Origin: ATZT02 sp964655115
GTDB lineage: Bacteria; Actinomycetota; Actinomycetes; S36-B12; UBA5976
Assembly: GCA_964655115.1 (NCBI GenBank)
Contig: CAZZKM010000024.1
Span: 1 to 15,432 of the forward strand
Length of the DNA: 15,432 bases
Direction of reading: 5' to 3'
Shown: one piece after another, positions 8,326 through 14,189 of the stretch
How positions within the stretch are numbered: the first letter of the stretch is position 1
Layout of the letters: each line of letters opens with the position of its first letter
Program-made: the position numbers and the translations under genes
Notes under the pieces: model-generated
The model's input: the letters and a program-made list of their open reading frames with translations, nothing else
Databases searched by the model: none
What the model was told of the DNA's origin: nothing

Positions 8326-9453
8326 TTAACCCCTTTGCTTCAAGGCTAGGGTAAATAATTTATAAATAAAAGGTTTCAATATAAAATCCCATTCACCAAC
8401 ATATTGAACTACTTTTCCACCAGTTCCAATTTTGAATCTAAGTAACCCAAAAAGAGGAGATTTTTCATTTAAAGTAGCTGCAATTCCACGCATGTCATAA
8501 ATTTCTGCCCCAGCATCTCTGGCATCTCGCATCATCCGCCATTGAATTGCATTACTTGGTCTAAGTTCTCGCCCACTAGTTGATGAGGCTCCATAGGTGT
8601 ACCAAACGTGTGTGCCAACTTTGACCCAAAGACAAGCCGCATGAGTTTCATTGTTTTGTTTAGCTAAATAAAGACGCAACTGAGCTAACGCTTGTGAATT
8701 ATTATTTATTTCTTTCCACATTTTTTGGAAGTAATTTAGTGGTCTTGGGCTAAATTTATCTCGTTTAGCAGTTTCTAGATAAAGCTCATGAAAATCTTTT
8801 AAATCCTCAAATTTTCCTTCAAAAACTTCAACTTCACTTTTTTCTGCCTTCTTTATATTCCTACGCCACTCTTGCGAAAAGTTAGTTAATAATTCTTCAT
8901 CAGATTTACCTTTGACTTCAATTGCAAAAACATATCTTGGTTGAACATCGCCAAACCCTTCATCATCTGTTTCAACTTGTTGACCTTCTAAATTTTTTAA
9001 TTTCTGGGCAATTTCTAATCCAAAAGGATTTGTTCGATCTGGATCTACATCTTTGAACTTTTTATAAACGTTGTCGTTAATAGCATTTTTAATTGTTTTG
9101 GCATACCAAGTTTTCACATTAACTTGAGGTCCTAATTTGACAGCAAATGCATGATTTTTTTTAGCAAAATCTTTTAAAGGACTTAACCAATCCACAACAT
9201 TTTTTGCAACTTCACTTGTTAAAACCGGGCCTTCTGGAAGATAAAAAAGTGACCATCTAGTTTTTGGAATATTTCTAATTAAAATTAAACCTGCAATTAC
9301 AAGTTTTTTATCATCAAACCAGCCAACAATTTTTGAGTTCCAACCACTTTTAACATTTGCCCAAGAAGGAAGTTGTAAGAAGGAAAAAGATGGTTGTTGT
9401 TTTAAAAATTCATAATATTCATTTTCTGTTATTTCGCTAATTAGTAATGACAA
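8326..9453 (-). CDS. femX: FemX-like peptidoglycan bridge aminoacyltransferase (FemABX family)
   Basis: The 375-residue protein belongs to the tRNA-dependent FemABX family (tandem GNAT-like folds), which adds amino acids to the stem-peptide lysine or diaminopimelate of lipid II to build the interpeptide bridge. It acts at the cytoplasmic face of the membrane. Features seen are SFLQLPSWANVKSGW (24-38) at the N-terminus, EWRRNIKKAEK (185-195), a family signature, YDMRGI in the second domain and RFKIGTGGKVVQYVGEWD (339-356) near the end. The start is TTG 9453, one base after the nfo stop. It is supported by the MSL N-terminus seen in relatives and by lack of a better start. A FemX gene close to rpsF-ssb-rpsR-rplI is also found in Streptomyces (SCO3904). 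The amino acid transferred cannot be read from the sequence. Confidence 0.88.
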   Translation of the reverse strand: MSLLISEITENEYYEFLKQQPSFSFLQLPSWANVKSGWNSKIVGWFDDKKLVIAGLILIRNIPKTRWSLFYLPEGPVLTSEVAKNVVDWLSPLKDFAKKNHAFAVKLGPQVNVKTWYAKTIKNAINDNVYKKFKDVDPDRTNPFGLEIAQKLKNLEGQQVETDDEGFGDVQPRYVFAIEVKGKSDEELLTNFSQEWRRNIKKAEKSEVEVFEGKFEDLKDFHELYLETAKRDKFSPRPLNYFQKMWKEINNNSQALAQLRLYLAKQNNETHAACLWVKVGTHVWYTYGASSTSGRELRPSNAIQWRMMRDARDAGAEIYDMRGIAATLNEKSPLFGLLRFKIGTGGKVVQYVGEWDFILKPFIYKLFTLALKQRG

Positions 9454-9454
9454 G

Positions 9455-10237
9455 TTAGGAAACCATTTTCTTTAAATATTGAATATCATTTTTTATTCCA
9501 TCATCACTGGTTTCAATAATGACATTACTTTTTGCTTCAGTTACTACTTTGCCAATTAAATCTTTTGGCAATAAGGAATCATCAAAATTAGCATGTCTAT
9601 CTCTACTGGAATCAAATTCATCACGTGAACCATTGGCATGAATTAAATCAATTCGTTTGGTAATTTTTTTTATATCTTTAACAATTGTTTCTAGCTTTAT
9701 TCCAGCAGCCCATGCATGACAAGTATCTAAACAAAAACCAATATCAGTGTGATTTACAAATTCCCAAAGATTAGAAATATTTTCTAAAGTTCTAGCCATA
9801 GCATGACTTCCACCAGCGGTATTTTCAATTAACACAGGAACATGCATTTCAGTTTGTTCGGCAGCTTTTCGCCAATTATCAAAACCTTTTTTAGGATCAT
9901 CATCTTTGGTGACATGTCCTGCATGAACTATGACACCTTGGGCATTTAATTCTTTAGCTAAATCAACTGTTTGTTGTAATAATTTTCTACTTGGAATTCT
10001 GATTCGATTATTTGTACTTGCCACATTTATTACATAAGCCGCATGTATATAAACAGTTAACTTTTTTTCTTTTATTAAGCTTGATAATTCTTTTGTTCCA
10101 CCTGCAAAATCCACCTCAGGTTTTTTCCAACCTTGAGGATCTCCTGCTTGAATCTGAAAACATTTGATACCTAGATCTTGGGCATGAGAAATAGGATCTG
10201 GATCTAGTCCAAACGCTGCACCGATTAATTGGCTCAT
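9455..10237 (-). CDS. nfo: Deoxyribonuclease IV (AP endonuclease, Nfo family)
   Basis: This 260-residue AP2Ec TIM-barrel enzyme cleaves DNA 5' to abasic sites in base excision repair. All nine metal ligands of the E. coli enzyme have counterparts here: H65 (YIHAAYVINVAS), H105 (VHAGH), E138 (LIENTAGG), D171 and H174 (LDTCHAWAAG), H200 (IHANGS), D213 and H215 (DRH), and E242 (IIETSD). This argues against a sugar isomerase of the same fold. Start is ATG 10237, and length is normal for the family. A TAGCCT hexamer on the minus strand (10247-10252) ending 9 bases before the ATG could be a -10 for a near-leaderless transcript; that is weak. The gene heads a tight three-gene unit with two wall-related genes, which probably makes this repair function co-expressed with them. 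Confidence 0.95.
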   Translation of the reverse strand: MSQLIGAAFGLDPDPISHAQDLGIKCFQIQAGDPQGWKKPEVDFAGGTKELSSLIKEKKLTVYIHAAYVINVASTNNRIRIPSRKLLQQTVDLAKELNAQGVIVHAGHVTKDDDPKKGFDNWRKAAEQTEMHVPVLIENTAGGSHAMARTLENISNLWEFVNHTDIGFCLDTCHAWAAGIKLETIVKDIKKITKRIDLIHANGSRDEFDSSRDRHANFDDSLLPKDLIGKVVTEAKSNVIIETSDDGIKNDIQYLKKMVS

Positions 10238-10304
10238 TTGCTTCTAAGGCTAATGACCTCAAAACCACACACCAAATGCCTCACGGGTAATCTTTAAACC
10301 TGTC

Positions 10305-10333
10305 ACAAAATCTTTTACAAAAGAAGATTTTGT
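10305..10333 (+). other. A/T-rich inverted repeat between nfo and rpsF
   Basis: ACAAAATCTT (10305-10314) and AAGATTTTGT (10324-10333) are perfect reverse complements, with two further pairs (one G-U) inside, leaving a loop of about 5 bases. On the plus strand it is followed shortly by a T run (10337-10341), so it could act as a weak terminator or attenuator in a long rpsF leader. It could equally be a protein-binding site between the two divergent units. A TAATCT hexamer at 10288-10293 could be the -10 of a promoter upstream of it. The evidence is symmetry only. Confidence 0.4.
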
Positions 10334-10335
10334 AA

Positions 10336-10399
10336 CTTTTTAGCCTCCTGTCGAAGCAAAGGGCTTTGACCGAATGAGACCAGAGGGGGAAGGCAAAAG
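10336..10399 (+). promoter_or_regulatory. Structured rpsF leader, candidate S6:S18 autoregulatory RNA
   Basis: An 8-pair hairpin (10350-10357 with 10363-10370, one G-U, 5-base loop) sits inside an outer stem. The outer stem pairs GCC-TCC (10343-10348) with GGA-A-GGC (10388-10394) and can extend by CTTTT (10336-10340) with AAAAG (10395-10399). The 3' strand of the outer stem contains the purine-rich Shine-Dalgarno of rpsF (GAGGGGGAAGG, 10384-10393). CCG (10370-10372) lies at the foot of the hairpin within an unpaired 3' stretch. A hairpin, outer stem and CCG bulge ahead of rpsF is the layout of the known S6:S18 complex-binding leader, in which the two ribosomal proteins repress their own operon. 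Folding was done by eye; the match to the known element is from memory. Confidence 0.55.
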
Positions 10400-10401
10400 T
10401 T

Positions 10402-10701
10402 ATGCGCAATTATGAAGTCATGGTCATACTTGACCCTGATCTAGAAGAAAAAACAGTTTCTCCAAGTTTGGAAACTTTTCTTAATGTTGTTCGCCAAGAT
10501 GGCGGCAAAGTAGACAAAGTCGATATTTGGGGACGTCGCCGTTTGGCATATGAAATCAATAAGAAACACGAAGGCATATATGCAGTGTTATCAATAACTT
10601 CTTCTGCATTTGCTGTTTCTGAACTTGATCGTCAATTAAATTTAAATGAATCAGTGATGCGCACCAAAGTGATGCGTCCTGTTGCAAGATCGGCTAAGTA
10701 A
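10402..10701 (+). CDS. rpsF: 30S ribosomal protein S6
   Basis: This 99-residue protein has the usual S6 form: MRNYEVMVILDPDLEE at the start, DIWGRRRLAYEINKKHEGIYAVL in the middle and LNESVMRTKVMR near the end. S6 forms a heterodimer with S18 on the platform of the small subunit. The start ATG 10402 is preceded by a strong Shine-Dalgarno (10384-10393), unlike the apparently leaderless genes elsewhere in the window. It is the first gene of rpsF-ssb-rpsR-rplI. Its stop overlaps the ssb start by one base (TAATG, 10699-10703), so translation is probably coupled. Expression is likely controlled by the folded leader just upstream. Length and motifs are ordinary. Confidence 0.98.
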   Translation: MRNYEVMVILDPDLEEKTVSPSLETFLNVVRQDGGKVDKVDIWGRRRLAYEINKKHEGIYAVLSITSSAFAVSELDRQLNLNESVMRTKVMRPVARSAK

Positions 10702-11183
10702 TGGCACAAGGCGATATCAACGTCACTATTGTGGGAAATCTAGTAAGAGATCCAGAATTACGTTTTACTAAAAACGGTCAAGCTGTGGCATCTTTTACAG
10801 TTGTTTCTTCATCTCGTTACATGGATAGAACCACTAACGAATGGAAAGATTCAGAACCTGTTTATATGAATTGCAACGTTTGGCGTGAACACGCAGAAAA
10901 CGTAACTAATTCATTAACTAAAGGAACCAGAGTTTTAGTAACTGGAAAATTAAAACAACGTTCTTACACAACTAAAGAAGGTCAAGAAAGACAAGTTGTG
11001 GAATTAGAAGTTGAAGATGTCGGTCCTGCATTGCGATATGCAACCGCCAAGGTTTCCAAAGTAAGTCGTGAAGGTGGAAATGCAAGTAATACTGCTGCAC
11101 CTTCTTCACAACATGCAACTAATGAAGATCCATGGGCCACACCAGATTCTGGTTGGGGCACAAACGACGAAGCTCCATTTTAA
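10701..11183 (+). CDS. ssb: Single-stranded DNA-binding protein
   Basis: This 160-residue protein coats single-stranded DNA in replication, repair and recombination. The OB-fold occupies about residues 4-110, with DINVTIVGNLVRDPELRFTK, ASFTVVSSSRYMD, VYMNCNVWREHAENV and LTKGTRVLVTGKLKQRSYTTK. A disordered linker rich in Ser, Asn and Ala follows, and the protein ends with DEAPF. That acidic tip ending in Pro-Phe is the docking site for partner proteins. The start overlaps the rpsF stop by one base. Position between rpsF and rpsR, conserved across many bacteria, marks it as the main replicative SSB rather than an accessory paralogue. Confidence 0.98.
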   Translation: MAQGDINVTIVGNLVRDPELRFTKNGQAVASFTVVSSSRYMDRTTNEWKDSEPVYMNCNVWREHAENVTNSLTKGTRVLVTGKLKQRSYTTKEGQERQVVELEVEDVGPALRYATAKVSKVSREGGNASNTAAPSSQHATNEDPWATPDSGWGTNDEAPF

Positions 11184-11207
11184 GAAATAAAGATTAGGAA
11201 AAATTAA

Positions 11208-11483
11208 ATGCCAAGAAAACAGGTTAAACAATCAAAAACTGGTAAGAGTTCACCAAAGAACTTAAAACCAATCAAAATGAAAGCTTGTCCTTTCTGCAAA
11301 AAAGAAGTGACATATATCGATTACAAAGATTTAAATTTACTTCGTAAATTTATTTCAGATCGCGGCAAAATTAGAGCAAGACGTGTGACAGGAAATTGCA
11401 CACGCCATCAAAGAGATGTGGCAATTGCGGTGAAGAATGCTCGCGAAATGGCACTTCTTCCTTACACCTCAACTACCAGATAG
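11208..11483 (+). CDS. rpsR: 30S ribosomal protein S18, zinc-binding (C+) form
   Basis: This 91-residue S18 has a basic N-terminal tail and then KACPFCKKEVTYIDYKDLNLL and RKFISDRGKIRARRVTGNC, followed by TRHQRDVAIAVKNAREMALLPY. C27, C30, C64 and H67 form a likely zinc site, so this is the zinc-containing C+ version. In some actinobacteria a zinc-free C- paralogue replaces it under zinc starvation; none is in this window. S18 partners S6, encoded at the start of the same unit. ATG 11208 has a Shine-Dalgarno-like TTAGGAAAA at 11194-11202. The gene follows ssb after 24 bases and precedes rplI by 10. Confidence 0.97.
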   Translation: MPRKQVKQSKTGKSSPKNLKPIKMKACPFCKKEVTYIDYKDLNLLRKFISDRGKIRARRVTGNCTRHQRDVAIAVKNAREMALLPYTSTTR

Positions 11484-11493
11484 GAATTAATTT

Positions 11494-11940
11494 ATGAAAC
11501 TTATTCTTACTCAAGTTGTAGATGGATTAGGAAATCCTGGCGACATTGTTACTGTTAAAGATGGATTTGGCAGAAACTATTTAATCGCTAGAAGATTAGG
11601 CGTTGCTTGGACTAAAGGTGGTCAAAAGCAAGTTGACCAAATTAAAAGAGCAAGATCTGCTCGTGCAGTTAGAGACTTAGATCATGCAAAAGAAATTGCC
11701 AATGCTTTAAATAATTTAAATGTTGTTGTAAAAGCTCAAGTTGGTGAAACCAACAGATTGTTTGGTTCAGTAACAACTTCAGACATTGTTAAAGCTGTGC
11801 AAGATGCAGGCGGTCCAAAATTAGATCGTCGTAGCTTAAATTTGAAACATCCAATCAAAATTGCTGGAAAATATAAGATTCCAGTGAAATTGCATCAAAG
11901 TGTTTCAACGGTTATCACAATCAATATTGTTGGCAAATAG
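11494..11940 (+). CDS. rplI: 50S ribosomal protein L9
   Basis: This 148-residue L9 shows the standard two-domain layout. The N-terminal rRNA-binding domain begins MKLILTQVVDGLGNPGDIVT and continues VKDGFGRNYLIARRLGV. A long connecting helix covers about residues 42-75, and the C-terminal domain has LFGSVTTSDIV and LDRRSLNLKHPIK, ending in a beta-rich HQSVSTVITINIVGK. L9 binds near the L1 stalk of the large subunit and affects frame maintenance. A purine run ATAGGAATTAA lies just before ATG 11494, overlapping the rpsR stop region. It is the last gene of the unit and is followed by a hairpin terminator at 11951-11981. Confidence 0.97.
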   Translation: MKLILTQVVDGLGNPGDIVTVKDGFGRNYLIARRLGVAWTKGGQKQVDQIKRARSARAVRDLDHAKEIANALNNLNVVVKAQVGETNRLFGSVTTSDIVKAVQDAGGPKLDRRSLNLKHPIKIAGKYKIPVKLHQSVSTVITINIVGK

Positions 11941-11950
11941 TAAATAACTT

Positions 11951-11981
11951 AAAAGCCCAGCTTCATTGCTGGGCTTTTTTT
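11951..11981. terminator. Bidirectional Rho-independent terminator between rplI and the phosphatase gene
   Basis: An 11-pair stem (11951-11961 with 11968-11978) has a six-base loop and a GCCCAGC/GCTGGGC core. On the plus strand it is followed by further T residues, giving a run of seven T from 11975. On the minus strand the stem is followed by TTTTAAGTTATTT, so it can serve both converging units. The stop codon of the minus-strand phosphatase gene lies in the loop, and that gene's last three codons form one arm. Confidence 0.92.
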
Positions 11982-12457
11982 ATTTCTTTAACTAAATCTA
12001 TTGAAGCTTTTTCTAACATTTCCAAAACTTCGTAAAAAGATTCAAGAGGTTCATAGTAAGGATCTGGAACAATAAAGTCTTTTTTATCTTTTGAGTCTAT
12101 AGATTTATCAAATTCTCTGAAATATTTAATTTTATTTTTATATTCAACGGGAGCAATGCTAAGTAGATCTCGTTCATTTTGTTGATCCATCACCAAAATT
12201 AAATCTTTTTCTACAAACCAGTTTGTTTTGAATTGTTTTGCAGTGTGGTTAATGGCATAACCTTTTTCAGTTAAAACTTTAATACTTTTTGCATTGGCAT
12301 TTTCACCTTCATGCCAGTTACCAGTTCCGGCAGAATTAACTTCAATATCTAGTCCTACTTCACTTAATTTTTGTTTTAAGACAACTTCACCAATTGGGGA
12401 GCGACAAATATTTCCAGCGCAAACAACTGTTATTGATTTAATATTTTTTAAATTCAT
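11963..12457 (-). CDS. Low-molecular-weight protein-tyrosine phosphatase family
   Basis: The 164-residue protein has the LMW-PTP P-loop VVCAGNICRSPIGE (11-24), with nucleophile C13 and R19 of the CX5R motif, and the general acid D132 in VPDPYYEP (129-136). The HTAKQF segment (71-76) is also typical. It removes phosphate from protein tyrosine, or in related members arsenate or arginine-phosphate; the substrate is unknown here. Bacterial relatives often act on tyrosine kinases or envelope polysaccharide enzymes, but no kinase gene is nearby. Starting at ATG 12457, the coding region is single and convergent with rplI. TATAAATG surrounds the start and no Shine-Dalgarno is evident. The last codons and the TGA stop are built into the shared terminator hairpin. 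Confidence 0.9.
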   Translation of the reverse strand: MNLKNIKSITVVCAGNICRSPIGEVVLKQKLSEVGLDIEVNSAGTGNWHEGENANAKSIKVLTEKGYAINHTAKQFKTNWFVEKDLILVMDQQNERDLLSIAPVEYKNKIKYFREFDKSIDSKDKKDFIVPDPYYEPLESFYEVLEMLEKASIDLVKEIKKAQQ

Positions 12458-12804
12458 TTATAGAAGTTTCTCATGTTTTTAATGTGACTATCGTTGTTGG
12501 GTTTAAAAAAATATTTTTTACCCACAAGTTCTTTTAAGTGTTTGTGCAGGTCAAAGCCAAAAGTGGGGGAAAAATATTTTTATTCTCCCCACTCTTTCCA
12601 CAGCAAAGTTACGGTTAACCCACACAAATAAACACTTTTCCCCCTCTTTTCCACAAGTTCATCCACAAGGGTTTTTGTGTACCAAGCACCATTTAACCTA
12701 GGTTGTTTGTGGGGGAATTAGTTCATAATTAAAAATGTCAGTGGTTGCTGGCACATTTATTTGTGGTGACTTTTGTCCAAAATTTATTTTTAAAAAGGAG
12801 TGTA
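12458..12804. promoter_or_regulatory. Non-coding region upstream of dnaB with DnaA-box-like cluster
   Basis: This is the longest gene-free stretch in the window (347 bases), between the divergent phosphatase and dnaB genes. On the plus strand it holds TTACCCACA (12518-12526), TTTTCCACA (12647-12655) and TCATCCACA (12659-12667), each one mismatch from TTATCCACA. Weaker copies are CTTTCCACA (12594-12602) and TAACCCACA (12616-12624). It also holds two A/T-rich blocks (12502-12520 and 12570-12584), an inverted repeat AGTGGGG/CCCCACT (12562-12568 and 12587-12593) and a repeated GTGGGGGAA (12563-12571 and 12710-12718). It could be a DnaA-responsive control region for dnaB or an origin-like DnaA reservoir. 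No convincing reading frame is contained in it. Confidence 0.5.
12675..12704 (+). promoter_or_regulatory. Possible dnaB promoter
   Basis: TTGTGT (12675-12680) and TAGGTT (12699-12704) are 18 bases apart and would start transcription near 12711, about 94 bases before the dnaB ATG. The two strongest tandem DnaA-box-like sites (12647-12667) lie immediately upstream of it, a position suited to activation or repression. The hexamers are poor matches individually, so this is tentative. Confidence 0.3.
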
Positions 12805-14184
12805 ATGAGCGTCTCGGAATTACCTCTTCCTCCTCAAGATCCAACAAGAACTCCTCCACAAGATGTAGCAGCTGAACAAAGTGTGTTGGGTGCAATGTTG
12901 CTTTCAAAAGATGCAATTGCAGATGTTGTAGAACAAATTAGAGAACATGATTTTTACAGACCAAATCATCAAACAATTTTTTCAACAGTAATTGATTTAT
13001 ATTCTCGAGGAGAACCTGCAGATGCAGTAACTGTTGCTGCTGAATTAACTAGAAGTGGTGAATTAGCAAAAATTGGTGGTGCTGCTTATTTACACACTTT
13101 GGTTGCTTCTGTTCCAACTGCAGCTAATGCTGGATATTACGCACGAATTGTAAAAGAAAAAGCAATCTTAAGAAGATTAGTTGAAGCTGGCACACGAATT
13201 GTGCAAATGAGTTATGACGAAACTGGTGAAGTAGATAATTTAGTTGATCGTGCTCAAGCAGAAATTTATGACGTAACAGATAGAAGAACAGCAGATGATT
13301 ATCAAAAATTAGATAAGTTAATGAATGATGCGTTAGAAGAAATGAATGCTATTGCACAACATGGTGACAAATTAGTTGGAATCCCGACCGGATTTAATGA
13401 ATTAGATAAATTATTGAATGGTTTACAACCTGGACAATTAATTATGTTGGCAGCTCGTCCTGGTATGGGTAAATCAACGCTAGGTCTTGATTTTGCAAGA
13501 GCTGCTTCAATTAAAAATAACGCGACATCAGCTGTGTTTTCTTTAGAAATGGGCAGAAATGAAATTGTGATGCGTCTACTTTCGGCAGAATCTGGCATCG
13601 GGTTAACTGCGATGAGAAGTGGCAAGATGAATGAAAATGATTGGCAAAAACTTGCTCGAAAAATGAGTGGAGTTTCTAATGCTCCACTATTTATTGATGA
13701 TTCTCCGAATTTAACAATCACTGAAATTAGAGCAAAGTGCAGAAGATTAAAACAAAGACATGATTTGAAATTAATTATTGTTGACTACTTACAGTTGATG
13801 ACAAGTGGAAGAAGAGTTGAATCAAGACAACAGGAAGTTTCAGAATTTTCTAGATCATTAAAACTTTTAGCTAAAGAATTAGATGTTCCAGTAGTAGCAA
13901 TCTCTCAGTTAAATCGTGGTCCAGAGCAAAGAACAGATAAAAGACCAATGTTGGCAGATTTACGTGAATCAGGTTCTTTGGAACAAGATTCAGATGTAGT
14001 TATTTTGATTCATAGAGACGATCACTACAACCGAGAATCTGAAAGACAAGGCGAAGCAGACTTAATTGTGGCAAAACATAGAAATGGTCCAACAGGAGTT
14101 ATTGAAGTGAGCTTTCAAGGTCATTATTCTCGTTTTGCTGAGATGCCTAACAATTTCAACGCCATAGCACCTAATGTAAATTAA
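12805..14184 (+). CDS. dnaB: Replicative DNA helicase DnaB
   Basis: The 459-residue hexameric helicase unwinds DNA at the replication fork. The N-terminal domain begins after a Pro-rich leader with DVAAEQSVLGAMLLSKDAIA. The RecA-like C-terminal domain has Walker A in ARPGMGKST (K223), the helix SLEMGRNEIVMRLL, Walker B in LIIVDYLQLM (D327), and the DnaB motifs ISQLNRGPEQR and LADLRESGSLEQDSDV, ending HRNGPTGVIEVSFQGHYSRF. No intein interrupts these motifs, although DnaB is a common intein site. The frame is open upstream to TTG 12745, but ATG 12805 is chosen: it has AAGGAG at 12795-12800 and gives the MSV..LPLPPQD start typical of actinobacterial DnaB. The next gene starts 6 bases after its stop. 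Confidence 0.97.
   Translation: MSVSELPLPPQDPTRTPPQDVAAEQSVLGAMLLSKDAIADVVEQIREHDFYRPNHQTIFSTVIDLYSRGEPADAVTVAAELTRSGELAKIGGAAYLHTLVASVPTAANAGYYARIVKEKAILRRLVEAGTRIVQMSYDETGEVDNLVDRAQAEIYDVTDRRTADDYQKLDKLMNDALEEMNAIAQHGDKLVGIPTGFNELDKLLNGLQPGQLIMLAARPGMGKSTLGLDFARAASIKNNATSAVFSLEMGRNEIVMRLLSAESGIGLTAMRSGKMNENDWQKLARKMSGVSNAPLFIDDSPNLTITEIRAKCRRLKQRHDLKLIIVDYLQLMTSGRRVESRQQEVSEFSRSLKLLAKELDVPVVAISQLNRGPEQRTDKRPMLADLRESGSLEQDSDVVILIHRDDHYNRESERQGEADLIVAKHRNGPTGVIEVSFQGHYSRFAEMPNNFNAIAPNVN
14177..14182 (+). promoter_or_regulatory. Putative -10 element for the aminotransferase gene, inside the dnaB 3' end
   Basis: TAAATT overlaps the last dnaB codon and its stop and is followed by the 7 bases AACAAGC and ATG at 14190. 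No Shine-Dalgarno is present in the 5-base gap. It therefore fits the leaderless pattern seen at 3214, 3292 and 4754. TAAATT is a common string in A/T-rich DNA, so alone it would mean little. Confidence 0.4.
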
Positions 14185-14189
14185 CAAGC

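Noticed and set aside
11994..12480. Plus-strand frame at 12294-12482 opposite the phosphatase gene
   Set aside because: It is antisense to the conserved P-loop of the phosphatase and has no family resemblance.
12745..12804. N-terminal extension of DnaB from TTG 12745
   Set aside because: The extra residues (LAHLFVVTFVQNLF...) do not resemble DnaB, and a good Shine-Dalgarno sits just before ATG 12805.
12458..12804. Calling the region the chromosomal origin oriC
   Set aside because: The boxes are imperfect, dnaA and dnaN are absent from the window, and oriC normally adjoins dnaA. I kept it as a DnaA-box-like cluster only.
12735..12872. Short plus-strand frame from ATG 12735 overlapping dnaB
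   Set aside because: It has no Shine-Dalgarno and no recognisable product; the overlapping part is the dnaB leader and N-terminal codons in another frame.
12698..12916. 72-residue minus-strand reading frame across the dnaB start
   Set aside because: It is antisense to the conserved DnaB N-terminus, has a low-complexity composition (His, Leu, Glu) and no plausible start signal.
13424..13800. Intein in dnaB
   Set aside because: Walker A and Walker B segments are continuous and spaced as in ordinary DnaB.
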